From Candidatus Obscuribacter sp. (lineage in GTDB: Bacteria > Cyanobacteriota > Vampirovibrionia > Obscuribacterales > Obscuribacteraceae): a stretch of 50,815 nt of DNA. The position numbers were made by a program, and so were the translations under genes. The stretch spans positions 1 through 50,815 of the forward strand of contig JADYXR010000022.1 of the NCBI GenBank assembly GCA_021772095.1. Direction: 5' to 3'. Of this stretch, positions 1 through 7,969 are shown piece after piece (position 1 is the stretch's first letter; the number at the start of each line of letters is the position of its first letter). The notes beneath the pieces were generated by a model. It was not told where the DNA came from. It did no database searches and saw nothing but the letters and a program-made list of their open reading frames with translations.

Positions 1-35
1 CCAAAAAGACCGACGGAGTACCCCGAAATTAATTT

Positions 36-95
36 GGTCGGGTACGAAAATAAATGAGGCGACGGTTCGGTCGGGTACGAATTTTAGTGAGGCGA
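36..95 (+). repeat. 33-bp imperfect tandem duplication
   Basis: Positions 36-62 and 69-95 match at 23 of 27 bases, at a spacing of exactly 33 bp. The shared cores are GGTCGGGTACGAA and TGAGGCGA. Because the period is a multiple of three, the frame that runs into the toxin gene stays open and would encode two related 11-residue units (SGTKINEATVR and SGTNFSEAMRS). This frame is open from the window edge, so the duplication may lie in the end of an upstream gene or in an N-terminal extension of the toxin. Which of these applies cannot be decided here. Confidence 0.6.
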
Positions 96-539
96 TGCGG
101 TCTCTCAAGCAAGATGTTCTGGGCCTGCGAGAAAAGCGGAACGTCGCAATCAAAGAGAGCAAACCATTCACGTTCAAGCAGGGTGACGTTGTTCTCGTCT
201 TATTCGAAGAAACAGAGGACGATGGAAGAGTCCATCAAAAGCGCCGCCCGATGGTTTGTCATCGCATCTGACGAATGCATCCCGCGATTGTCGACCATCA
301 CAGTGGTTCCGCTAACATCAAACCCGCGTGACAAGGTTCGGGATCTTCTCGATGTGATGATTTCCGCGAACAGTCCGGCCGGAAAAGCGGGCGGTCTGCG
401 ACAAGACTCTGTTGCCGCCTGCACCTTCGTATACTCTTACCCGAAAGACTGGGTTGTAGCGAAAATCGGCACATTGCCCAAAGAAGTAGTCGACGAGATC
501 TGCAAGCAAGTCGCGAAACTGATTGAACCATCGAAGTGA
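95..539 (+). pseudogene. PemK/MazF-like toxin, interrupted by a +1 frameshift
   Basis: PemK/MazF proteins are small SH3-barrel endoribonucleases, normally the toxin half of a type II toxin-antitoxin pair. One frame from ATG 95 encodes GDVVLVLFEE (185-214) and then QKRRPMV (236-256), the usual PemK N-terminal strand and the conserved RP motif. The protein then continues in the next frame from 258 as VIASDE, TVVPLTSN, GLRQDSVAA and IGTLPKEVVDEI, the rest of the family pattern, ending at 539. One extra T in the TTT at 255-257 explains the shift. No antitoxin gene can be assigned upstream, although the same frame is open back to the window edge. Either the gene is dead or the base is an assembly error. 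Family assignment is confident; activity is doubtful. Confidence 0.75.
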
Positions 540-693
540 GCTCGCCCAAAAATCCTCACTAAAACCAGGTGATTTCAGTTCCCAAAAATAAATTGACGGG
601 CCACAAAAGGGGCCACACCTGCCTGCAAACGCAAAAACGCGAAAGCTCGAAAGCGTGAGCCTGTGACTGTTTGAAGCCTGTTCTAATTGAAAA

Positions 694-1089
694 TGGTGGA
701 GGCGGCGAGAATCGCACTCGCGTCCAAAGCAACCGAGAGGTCAGCATACTACAAGCTTGTTTCGAAATTGACCCAGTTACCATTGCTGGCCCGCTGGGAA
801 AGGCTCGAACAGCCACCCGGGTTCGCGATTATGTCTTAACTTGGGCTAGCAATCACTAACTTCACCCAAGAGCAACCACCGTGGTTGACCCTACAAGAAG
901 CGGGTAGTCAAGCTTCTATAGAGTGGAAACACTAACTTAAGTTAGGCAGCCGCGCGGGAAGCGCGACCGAAATTTCCGGCAATGACATTATCATTTGCAT
1001 TTATTGTTTTTGCTCGTTGATTTACGAGAGAACAGCGCTCTCGACCTGCAGCTCACGACTCAACAACCCTGTCGAATCTAAACGCCCCC
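694..1089 (-). ncRNA. ssrA: tmRNA (ssrA)
   Basis: Transfer-messenger RNA rescues stalled ribosomes and tags the nascent protein for proteolysis. On the minus strand the 5' end GGGGGCG (1083-1089) pairs with CGCCTCC before an encoded ACCA at 694, with the typical G.U at pair 3. The conserved GATTCGACAGGG D-loop region follows the 5' strand. The open reading frame from GCA (996-998) to TAA (942-944) gives the tag ANDNVIAGNFGRASRAAA, whose small hydrophobic C-terminus suits ClpXP-type proteases. Length is 396 nt. The T-loop reads TGCGATT instead of the near-invariant TTCGANT. A one-piece gene is clear; there is no sign of circular permutation. Confidence 0.95.
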
Positions 1090-1312
1090 ATGAAATGGGA
1101 TTTGCTGAAAAGTGCTCAATTGTCAGTGTGCAAAGGAATATACTTCCGATTCCCATAGTAATACAGAATCGAATCGAGAGCTATAGTTCCCGGTAAAACC
1201 TTAAGGACTGATGAATTTTGAATGAGTACAAAACCCTGGAATCGTCAGCAGGCGCCAAAGTCGTGTGTTTCAATCTTAACTAGCCTTTCCCGGTTCTGTC
1301 CAAACGTGTATT

Positions 1313-2191
1313 TTATCGCTGCAAAACGATTCCAACCCAGTTGCCGAGCGTTTCTGCGCGTTCGATGTTCATCGGGTACCGGCTAATTGCACTCTTCAAC
1401 ATCTCCAATTTTTCTCGCAAAATTCCGGCGCAAATTACTTTACCGCCTGACTTCAAGAGCCGCACGTAGTCTGGCAGAAGCGCGATGATATCTTCGCAGG
1501 TCAAGTTGGAAAGTAAAAGCTCGAATTGCATATCAGCAACACACTCAGTCGAGCCAAGCCGCAGTTCGACCTGATCTACGAGGTTGTTAACCACTAAACA
1601 ACTCTGCGCAGTTTCAATCGCGACTGGATCATTATCGATACCAATCACTTTGGCGTCTGGGTTCAGAAGCTTGCATGCAATGGCCAAAATGCCTGTTCCG
1701 GTGCCGACATCGAGAACCATTCCTTCCGGTTTGTATGCTTCCAGCGCGCGCAAACAAAATTGAGTCGTGGTATGCAAACCCGTACCAAAAGCCAATCCTG
1801 GATCGATCAAAATAACTTTTCTACCGTCGGTCAAATCGCTAGTCATCGCATCACGACGCCAGATCGGACAAACAACGAATTGAGTGCCGACGCGAAACGG
1901 TTCGAATCCCTCTTTCCACTTCGCAAGCCAATCTTCACGAGGAATGTCCGACACTTTCATCGATCGCAGCGTATCGCTCAAACCATATTCTTCGAGCAGT
2001 GCGATTAGATTTTGCAGAGTGTCTTTATCGAGTTTGGACTTTTCAAATGATGCGCGGATCAAAACTCGCTCATCGCTCTGGGGCAAGACTTCGCAACCGA
2101 GCGCGCCACCTTGTACCAGCACCCACGACGCCATGTCTTCTTGCTTGCCGGGCGCAATAAGTTCGAGCTGGGACCATGATTGTTCGTTCAT
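1313..2191 (-). CDS. prmA: ribosomal protein L11 methyltransferase
   Basis: PrmA is a cytoplasmic SAM-dependent enzyme that methylates ribosomal protein L11. The 292-residue protein has the family's usual length and order: an N-terminal substrate-recognition domain (about 1-95), the PrmA signature PGLAFGTGLHTTT (131-143), and the SAM-binding loop LDVGTGTGILA (160-170), followed by an acidic strand end (VIGIDND). The NLTCEDI segment matches the N-L motif IV region that in PrmA follows as NIL or similar. The ATG at 2191 gives a normal N-terminus. It stands alone between the tmRNA gene and the TPR gene, with about 210 bp to each side. Recognition is by sequence pattern and is confident. Confidence 0.93.
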   Translation of the reverse strand: MNEQSWSQLELIAPGKQEDMASWVLVQGGALGCEVLPQSDERVLIRASFEKSKLDKDTLQNLIALLEEYGLSDTLRSMKVSDIPREDWLAKWKEGFEPFRVGTQFVVCPIWRRDAMTSDLTDGRKVILIDPGLAFGTGLHTTTQFCLRALEAYKPEGMVLDVGTGTGILAIACKLLNPDAKVIGIDNDPVAIETAQSCLVVNNLVDQVELRLGSTECVADMQFELLLSNLTCEDIIALLPDYVRLLKSGGKVICAGILREKLEMLKSAISRYPMNIERAETLGNWVGIVLQR

Positions 2192-2404
2192 GCTTATGAC
2201 CTGAGAGGCTTCGAAAACGCTTCATGATACGACAACGATGACAGGAATGGTTGCATCGTTAAGCAGACCTCAAGCAATCAAGGTCAGAAAATTGCGACGG
2301 CGGCTATTGTGAAATATGGAGCGCCGGCACAAATAGCTTTGACTGCTGTGCGTCAAACGCGTGTATTTTACCGAAGCGAAATTCCGACACGATCTCGAAT
2401 CGAT

Positions 2405-3814
2405 TTAGAAATTTGATTTCTGAAGCTTCTGTTCTAACTGCTTGTGCGATTCTCGTTTTGCGTTGGCATGCGAATCTCGCGTCGCCAGCACATCAGGATG
2501 ATCAGCACCAAGTTGATTTTCCATCACGAGAAGCACTTCTTGATACAGCACAGCGGCTTCGGTGTACTTGCCTTGACGCTCGCAAACGAGCGCTAGATTA
2601 TTCGCAGCGCGCGCAACATCAAGGTGTTCTTTACCCAATAGTTTCTCAGAGATCTTGAAGATCCGCATACAAAGCGGTTCTGACTTCTCATACTTTTTGC
2701 GTTTCCAATAAACATGCGCAAGATTTTCGAGCGTCGTCAGCACGCGCGGATCTTCATCTTCAAAATCGCTCGCTTCATCGAGAGCGGCTAGCCATAAGGC
2801 TTGTGCGTAGAAGAAATTGTCCATGTCCATCGCTTTCATAGCAGTTTTTCTATACTGCTCCCAATCCGATGTGTGACGCGTGCGACTTTCTTCGACGCGC
2901 GTTTCGAGTTCATCAGCTTCGGAATCTCTTTGCAGTTTTCGCAATAGCTTCGCGTACAAATCGGCAACATCAGCGACTTGAGGATGAAACGGACCGAGCT
3001 GTGCTTCGCGAATTTGTAACGCGCGTTTCCATGAAACTTCTGCTTTTGCAAAATCATCAGTCGCGAAATAAACTCTGCCCAAATTTTTCAAATCAGTAGA
3101 AACGCTCAAATGGTTTTTGCCGTACACGACTTCTCGTATACTGAGAGCCTCGACCAGAGCGGCTTCCATCAATTCCGGCTCATTCTTTTTGGAATGCAAC
3201 GCGGCTAGATCAACTAACAAGTCGGCCAATTGTCCGGTATTATGCGAGCCCTTTTGCTTGAGCCGAGAGGCTTCCATACGAGCATTCGTGATTGCCTCGT
3301 CGAGCGCTTTCATCTCGCGCTGTTTAATTTTCTCCTCCACCGTTGGAGCTGGAGCTTCCGCAGCGGCAGGTGTAATACCGCTTGCCGCCGACACAACCGC
3401 TGCGATATTTTCCACAACCGGTTTTTCCATCTCCTCAGTAAAGTACGCTTTCACGTCTTCAACATAAGAAGTCGGCTTCTCGCTTTCTCCGCTTTCGCGC
3501 ACATAGACAGGGACATTGAAGTGGCTGAGCGTGAGCTGGTCGATGTTGCCTTCCTCGACGTCGCCGGTTCGGTAAAACTTGATGTCTTCCAAAAGCTGTT
3601 TGGCCTGATCGCGCTGCTCGGGCATACCGAGGCGTTCATAGAGGTCGCAAGCTTTCGTCAGATTCGCTTCGGCATTGTCGAAGTCATCGGCTTGCGAATA
3701 CCCCTCACCGAGTTCGTAGTAAGCCCTAGCCGCTTCGGCGCTGAAGGCGCCGAATTTATAAGCTTGCAACTTGAGCATCTGCCTCAAACGAGGAATTTGT
3801 TCGGTGGTGATCAT
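2405..3814 (-). CDS. TPR-repeat protein, kinesin-light-chain type
   Basis: This 469-residue protein without signal peptide or membrane segment is built largely of tetratricopeptide helices. An N-terminal TPR pair (about 20-75, with AARAYYELGEGYSQADDFDNA) is followed by a Pro/Ala-rich linker (about 135-165), a charged helix, and a longer array (about 190-450). The array contains units such as LKNLGRVYFATDDFAKAEVSW and LENLAHVYWKRKKYEKSEPL, each with the 42-residue kinesin-light-chain style ending in lgpdHPdV. TPR arrays bind protein partners; no enzymatic domain is visible, so the partner and role are unknown. Start ATG 3814 lies just before the first helix. It is probably monocistronic, as the neighbours on both sides are separated by over 200 bp. 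Confidence 0.85.
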   Translation of the reverse strand: MITTEQIPRLRQMLKLQAYKFGAFSAEAARAYYELGEGYSQADDFDNAEANLTKACDLYERLGMPEQRDQAKQLLEDIKFYRTGDVEEGNIDQLTLSHFNVPVYVRESGESEKPTSYVEDVKAYFTEEMEKPVVENIAAVVSAASGITPAAAEAPAPTVEEKIKQREMKALDEAITNARMEASRLKQKGSHNTGQLADLLVDLAALHSKKNEPELMEAALVEALSIREVVYGKNHLSVSTDLKNLGRVYFATDDFAKAEVSWKRALQIREAQLGPFHPQVADVADLYAKLLRKLQRDSEADELETRVEESRTRHTSDWEQYRKTAMKAMDMDNFFYAQALWLAALDEASDFEDEDPRVLTTLENLAHVYWKRKKYEKSEPLCMRIFKISEKLLGKEHLDVARAANNLALVCERQGKYTEAAVLYQEVLLVMENQLGADHPDVLATRDSHANAKRESHKQLEQKLQKSNF

Positions 3815-4031
3815 AAGTTTAGTAAGGTCGAACTGGGCTTAATACTACTAATACCAGTTTATTCCCATTCTGTGAGCTTTTAATTTCAAAATTCTGAAAT
3901 TTGATGGTTTCGCCTCGAGATTAACATCCTGAACCAGCGGTTCAAAAGCGCATCGGGTACTGAAAGCAAAACGGATCAAGGCACCTCTTTTGGTGGCACA
4001 TAAAAACAGCGCACTGGTGTCATATAAATAC

Positions 4032-4055
4032 CGAGGCACCGTTTCCGGTGCCTCG
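4032..4055 (-). terminator. hairpin, probable terminator
   Basis: A perfect 10-bp stem, CGAGGCACCG / CGGTGCCTCG, closes a TTTC loop. On the minus strand it is followed by TATTTAT, so it may end transcripts from the gene at 4232-5317, about 180 bp upstream. The plus-strand side has only TTCCTTGTT. The rest of 3815-4231 holds a short GT-rich run (4075-4090) and no gene that I can support. Confidence 0.55.
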
Positions 4056-4231
4056 TTCCTTGTTGAAACTTTGTGCGTGTGTGTGTGTCGCGAATTGCCT
4101 ATGCAAAACGCTCTCGGAGGCGGTTCGACGGTGCTGATGGTGCAGCCAAACTTGTTAAAGATGAGTAGACAATCTCACTGAATGGTCATATTCGAACTCG
4201 CAAAATTATTCTGCCGCTGATGAGATTCATC

Positions 4232-5317
4232 CTACCGATGACGGCGACCAAAAATTCCCTGGCGACGATTTCCATGGTTGTTGTTTTGCGATGATTCTCG
4301 TTGGTTATGCGATGTATCCCGAATCGCTTGGTTCTTAAGCTCTGTCAAACGAGTTGCGTTAGACTGAGAGAGGTCATTAGAGGTGTGACTAATTACCCCA
4401 GCCTGTACATCCAGATCGGCTCCAGCTTCTACGGCAGCACTCGGCTTAACTGTCGTGCCATTCGGTTTTATCGAGGGATGATTTGGTTTTGCAGCCTCTA
4501 TAGCCGCAGCGGTTGCAGCCTTCACAGCAGAAGTTGCTGAAGTGATTTCACCAGTCGGCTTACCTGTCGTGCCATTCGGTTTCAACATCTCCAGTGCTTG
4601 CTTTTGCATATCTTTGATTTCGGGAGAAACATTTTCAGTCTTGACCGGGTCGTTTTGAGCCTTTGCATCGCCTACAGCATTTTTCTTTCCGAAAGGAGTG
4701 GCGTCGCGTGGACTTTGGGCTTTTGAGGTCGCTTCAGCTTTAGCGATTTCAAAATTACTTTCAGGGGACGGAGGGTTACTGTCGCCTGTTACCACACTTG
4801 ATGATTCGAGCTTTGGATCGGACGGAGGCGCGGGAGTTTCCAGCGACGGGCGATTTCCTGAAGGCGAAGTCGCCTCAGCCCTCCTGGCTGCTGCACTGCT
4901 GCTCACGTCAGCCGGCACATCCGCGGCCCTTCGTTCTGCAGCTTTTTGCGACTCCGGTGCTGGTGGATTCGATTCAGAGATATCGCGACCGCGAGCCTCA
5001 AAAGTCTTGCCACCGCCGGCGCCACCATTAGGTTTAGCGGCGTTATCATCAGCGGCAGAATCGTGAAATTCAATCGCAGGCAACCCGAGATTAGCGTTAT
5101 CGGTTTTGCTCTGGTCGTTCAGTTGTTTAACAGAGCTGAGACCTTCCGCTTTCGTCCCTGCGCCAAAACCCGCAGAGCTAACTCCGTCGCCCTTAGTGGA
5201 CGTCGTGTCGGTTGCATCTGATGTTCGCGTAGTATCAGTCTTGAATGCCGAAGCGTCGACAGCAGCGGTCGTCGGGCCTGCTGGTGCTTCAGCAGGCGCG
5301 TCAAATTTATTGCCCAT
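4232..5317 (-). CDS. disordered Ala/Ser/Pro/Thr-rich protein of unknown function
   Basis: This 361-residue open frame is low in complexity throughout: Ala, Ser, Thr, Pro, Lys and Asp dominate and no globular domain, signal peptide or membrane helix can be seen. Two related segments, KPNGTTGKPTGE (about 247-258) and IKPNGTTVKPSA (about 282-293), form an internal repeat. The C-terminus is Asn/Arg-rich (NNNHGNRRQGIFGRRHR) and strongly basic. The N-terminus MGNKFDAPAEAP has a Gly at position 2, but lipid modification is not expected in bacteria. The gene is flanked by tRNA-Leu upstream and a hairpin downstream. Codon use is not noticeably different from its neighbours. I do not recognise a family; a scaffold or surface-associated role would be a guess. 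Confidence 0.6.
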   Translation of the reverse strand: MGNKFDAPAEAPAGPTTAAVDASAFKTDTTRTSDATDTTSTKGDGVSSAGFGAGTKAEGLSSVKQLNDQSKTDNANLGLPAIEFHDSAADDNAAKPNGGAGGGKTFEARGRDISESNPPAPESQKAAERRAADVPADVSSSAAARRAEATSPSGNRPSLETPAPPSDPKLESSSVVTGDSNPPSPESNFEIAKAEATSKAQSPRDATPFGKKNAVGDAKAQNDPVKTENVSPEIKDMQKQALEMLKPNGTTGKPTGEITSATSAVKAATAAAIEAAKPNHPSIKPNGTTVKPSAAVEAGADLDVQAGVISHTSNDLSQSNATRLTELKNQAIRDTSHNQRESSQNNNHGNRRQGIFGRRHR

Positions 5318-5487
5318 TTACACTGTAACCCCAATTAACAATGAAAGGGTGGTAACGCTTTTGATATTAAGCGCTGTTCGTGTCCTTTGTGTACCCAATA
5401 CTGACAACCAGTAAATTGGTTCACTTCCTCTAAGAAGGAAGCAAAGCAGCACAAAGAACGCGCGTGATATTTATCGTTTTAAAAGGA

Positions 5488-5573
5488 TGCCGAAGGAGGG
5501 AGTCGAACCCACACGAGGGGTAAACCTCGGTTGATTTTGAGTCAACTGCGTATACCAGTTTCGCCACTTCGGC
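5488..5573 (-). tRNA. tRNA-Leu (anticodon CAA)
   Basis: On the minus strand the acceptor arms GCCGAAG (5567-5573) and CTTCGGC (5489-5495) pair, with discriminator A at 5488. The anticodon stem GTTGA/TCAAC holds the loop CTCAAAA, giving anticodon CAA for codon UUG. A long variable arm, CGAGG..CCTCG, marks it as class II leucine. The T-loop is TTCGACT. CCA is not encoded. The T-stem has one T.T mismatch at its second pair. Confidence 0.93.
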
Positions 5574-5674
5574 TTGGAGGCAAACTCAATTCTACAACAC
5601 ACCTGCTCATGTTCGTCCTATACTGTCGAAACATGTTGAAACACTGTTCTTTCTAAAGGACTGTTCCGCTACTT

Positions 5675-6589
5675 ATGACAAAACGACCAATTCGCTGCAT
5701 CGTTGCGGGATTCGATCCCTTCGGCTCCGCCACTTTCAACCCGAGTGGCGAAATCGCACTGGCGTTTCCAGACTTGATAACTATCCCCAATTTTCCCGAC
5801 ATTCCGATCGAAAAGCTACTCTTGCCTACTTGCTGTTCCGAGTCTTGGAAAGTCTTGAAGGCGGCGCTCAAGAAATTTCCGGATGAGGACCTGGTCGTTG
5901 TAATCGCCGGTTTGAACCAGAGTGGCAAGAGTCTGCACATCGAGCGCACCGCATTCAACATGCGCAAATACAGGATTGCTGATAACAACGGGCATAAGCA
6001 CCCGCCTTCGAAAATTTACTGGTCGGAAGGTGAGCTGCATCGCACCAGAGTTCCAGTTTTTCGGATTGCGCATGCTCTGAATAAGAACGGCTTTCCATGC
6101 GAGATTTCGGACCACGCCGGAACGTTTGTGTGCAACGAAATTTACTTCAGAGCACTGAGTCATCAGGCAGAACATAAGAATGTGAAAAGTACTCTCTTCA
6201 TTCATGTGCCGCAGCCTGAGACGTTTGCATCGAGTGTCGAAGAGGCCAAAACCAAGTGCATAACTCGTGGAGCAAAGCGTACTTCCGCCGCCGCGCATGC
6301 AACAACGGCATCGACAAGCGCTCACACGACATCTGCGTCGACAAGTGCAGCGCCTGGGTCATCAATAACGGGTACAGAGCCTGCCTCCATCAGTCGTCGT
6401 TCAAAACGTAATGCAAAAAACAAAGCCAAGTCGAGCGAAATAGAATCCAAATCCGCTGACGGCATGGATATAAACGATGCCACCACCGGCAAACCGAAGG
6501 TAGAGCGCCCGAAGAATCCGGCGCACCTCACTCTTCTGCGAGATGCAATGCAACTAGCAGTAACCGAGTGTTTAAAAACATCCCGGTAG
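5675..6589 (+). CDS. pcp: pyroglutamyl-peptidase I (peptidase C15) with disordered insertion
   Basis: Peptidase C15 removes N-terminal pyroglutamate from peptides in the cytoplasm. The family signatures are present in order: GFDPFG (12-17) near the N-terminus, the glutamate in IERTAFN (E90), the nucleophile in HAGTFVCNEIYF (C153), and the histidine in FIHVPQ (H177), so the Glu/Cys/His site looks complete. The family is usually about 200-220 residues. This protein has 304 because a Ser/Thr/Ala-rich low-complexity stretch (about 195-275, including TTASTSAHTTSASTSA) sits between the catalytic His and the C-terminal helix (HLTLLRDAMQLAVTECL). AAAGGA lies upstream of ATG 5675. It is followed at once by the palindromic repeat array. 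Confidence 0.88.
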   Translation: MTKRPIRCIVAGFDPFGSATFNPSGEIALAFPDLITIPNFPDIPIEKLLLPTCCSESWKVLKAALKKFPDEDLVVVIAGLNQSGKSLHIERTAFNMRKYRIADNNGHKHPPSKIYWSEGELHRTRVPVFRIAHALNKNGFPCEISDHAGTFVCNEIYFRALSHQAEHKNVKSTLFIHVPQPETFASSVEEAKTKCITRGAKRTSAAAHATTASTSAHTTSASTSAAPGSSITGTEPASISRRSKRNAKNKAKSSEIESKSADGMDINDATTGKPKVERPKNPAHLTLLRDAMQLAVTECLKTSR

Positions 6590-6620
6590 CTGCACCATAT
6601 TCGATACCATTAAAAAATTT

Positions 6621-6736
6621 CTGTTCTAAGGAAACATTGTTTTTGTTTTAATAGAACATCGGTTTTGTTCTGCGGGAACAATGGTTTTGTTCTAAAGAAA
6701 CAATGGTCCGTTCTAAGGGAACAACGGCTTAGTTCC
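6621..6736. repeat. 22-bp tandem repeat array with internal dyad
   Basis: Five units of exactly 22 bp begin at 6621, 6643, 6665, 6687 and 6709, followed by a partial sixth. Each contains a GTTCT-N3/4-GAAC type inverted repeat (for example GTTCTAAGGGAAC at 6710-6722). Units differ at several positions, so the array is not a fresh duplication. The period is not a multiple of three, and no single frame explains it, so it looks non-coding or regulatory. It lies just after pcp and covers the 3' end of the zinc-finger gene on the minus strand. Confidence 0.8.
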
Positions 6737-6937
6737 ACACCAATCAGAATTACTCGCGGTTGTCTGACAGGTTTTGCTGTGTTGTTTGATATGCTCGGCG
6801 CAGGCATGCTTGCCACACTTGGAGCACGCTCCTACTTTGAGTCCAGGAAGAGGTGGGAGAGCGCCTGAGAGCGGATTGATTGGTTTGCCGCAAACACAAC
6901 ATGTGCCTGGCAAAACGGTATCTGAAGTTATAGACAT
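6713..6937 (-). CDS. small Cys/His zinc-finger protein
   Basis: From ATG 6937 the product is 74 residues. A possible ribosome site, AAGGTGG, lies about 10 bases upstream; an ATG at 6964 would add nine residues but has no such site. The core is CCVCGKPI (two cysteines plus one), a proline/glycine turn, then ACSKCGKHACAEHIKQHSKTC. This ladder of C-x2-C and C-x2-C...C-x2-H...H pairs resembles B-box or AN1-like cross-brace zinc fingers. No signal peptide or membrane helix is present. The last few codons run into the 22-bp array. The function is unknown; zinc binding is inferred from the cysteine/histidine pattern. Confidence 0.65.
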   Translation of the reverse strand: MSITSDTVLPGTCCVCGKPINPLSGALPPLPGLKVGACSKCGKHACAEHIKQHSKTCQTTASNSDWCGTKPLFP

Positions 6938-7293
6938 TGTGAAATCACCACCTTGCAATTTCAAAAGATTCAGCAGCTACTAAACTCATAATAGCCGAAG
7001 TCGTGGTTGCGATGCCAATTAAGTCGCACGATGCACGAGGCCCGTTGCGCGGTGCGATGCCGGTTTGAGTAGCACGCGCTCTCGACGTTGCGACGCTAAG
7101 CTAAACCGCTGAGTCCCACGAATCCCGAGACCCGTCGTGCGTATGACTCCACTCTCGCGTTCAACAGCGGCCCCTCCAAGCGAAGTTTTAAACTCCCGCC
7201 AAGTTAAGTGCCGCAACGATCACCTACTTATAGGCATATTTCGAACCTTCGACGATATTGTCAAACATGTGCCTTTGTGAGAATCTTTCCTGC
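6938..7293. other. intergenic region, no gene supported
   Basis: This divergent spacer lies between the zinc-finger gene and the kinase gene. An inverted repeat TCGCAC/GTGCGA (about 7022-7055) encloses a GC-rich segment. Nothing else is recognisable. In-frame TTG 7258 and ATG 7267 lie upstream of the chosen kinase start at 7294. Confidence 0.4.
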
Positions 7294-7962
7294 ATGACGC
7301 AAGATTTTTGGAACTCAGATGAAATTCGCGCTCGGTACACGAACGTTAAGCCACTCGGCAGCGGCGGGATGGGTACCGTTTATCTCGTTAAAGACATCGT
7401 GCTCGACAAGCTGGTAGCCATCAAGGTTCTCGACGCCAATTTGTCTTCTCAGCAGTCGATGCGCTTCCAGCGCGAAGGCAAATTGTCGGGCAAACTGAAT
7501 CACGAAAATATTGTTTCTATTTTGGACTTTGGTGTTTCCGAAAAGAACGTTCCGTATCTGGTCATGGAGTATTTGCCGGGGTCCAGCTTGAGCGCAGTGC
7601 TCGAAGAGAACGGTCCGATCGAACTCAACGAAGCGCTCAGCATTTTCATTTCAATTTGTGCCGGCATGATTCATTCTCACAAAACCGGAATTCTGCACCG
7701 AGACTTGAAACCAGAGAACATCATCGTTAGCGGTTCTAGCGGTGATCGGACAATTAAAATTGTTGACTTCGGAATTGCCAGACTAACCGAAGCGGACGGA
7801 CAGATTACGCAAACTGGTGCCATGCTCGGGTCGATTTTGTACATGGCACCGGAACAATCAATCGGCGCGGCTTCCGAGCGGTCTGACATTTATTCGATGG
7901 GCTGTTTGATGTTTGCGACACTGACAGGGGGAGCCACCATTTCGCGGCGAAACTCCGATTGA
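7294..7962 (+). CDS. Ser/Thr protein kinase, N-terminal part (frameshifted gene)
   Basis: This is the catalytic half of a Hanks-type Ser/Thr kinase. Visible parts are the glycine loop GSGGMG (22-27), the lysine in VAIKVL (K44), the catalytic loop HRDLKPEN (134-141), DFG (157-159) and APEQS (184-188). The frame stops at 7962 just after SDIYSMGCLMFATLTGG, inside subdomain IX-X, which no intact kinase does. Removing one G from the GGGGG at 7927-7931 restores GEPPFRGETPIETTMLHK and joins it to the downstream frame. ATG 7294 (MTQDFW) is preferred; in-frame TTG 7258 and ATG 7267 are alternatives. The product would act at the inner membrane, because the downstream half carries a transmembrane helix. 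Confidence 0.85.
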   Translation: MTQDFWNSDEIRARYTNVKPLGSGGMGTVYLVKDIVLDKLVAIKVLDANLSSQQSMRFQREGKLSGKLNHENIVSILDFGVSEKNVPYLVMEYLPGSSLSAVLEENGPIELNEALSIFISICAGMIHSHKTGILHRDLKPENIIVSGSSGDRTIKIVDFGIARLTEADGQITQTGAMLGSILYMAPEQSIGAASERSDIYSMGCLMFATLTGGATISRRNSD

Positions 7963-7969
7963 AACAACG

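Noticed and set aside
559..816. Open frames 559-816 (minus) and 671-859 (plus)
   Set aside because: Both overlap the 3' part of the tmRNA gene and its flank; they have no family pattern or ribosome site.
6621..6736. CRISPR array
   Set aside because: The 22-bp units are directly adjacent and lack spacers; each has an internal palindrome. It is a tandem repeat.
6621..6736. Plasmid iterons or replication origin
   Set aside because: No replication initiator gene, no DnaA boxes or AT-rich unwinding region next to it, and all surrounding genes are chromosomal housekeeping types.
7019..7216. 65-residue minus-strand frame before the kinase gene
   Set aside because: No ribosome site, no family, Arg-rich composition typical of an antisense frame.
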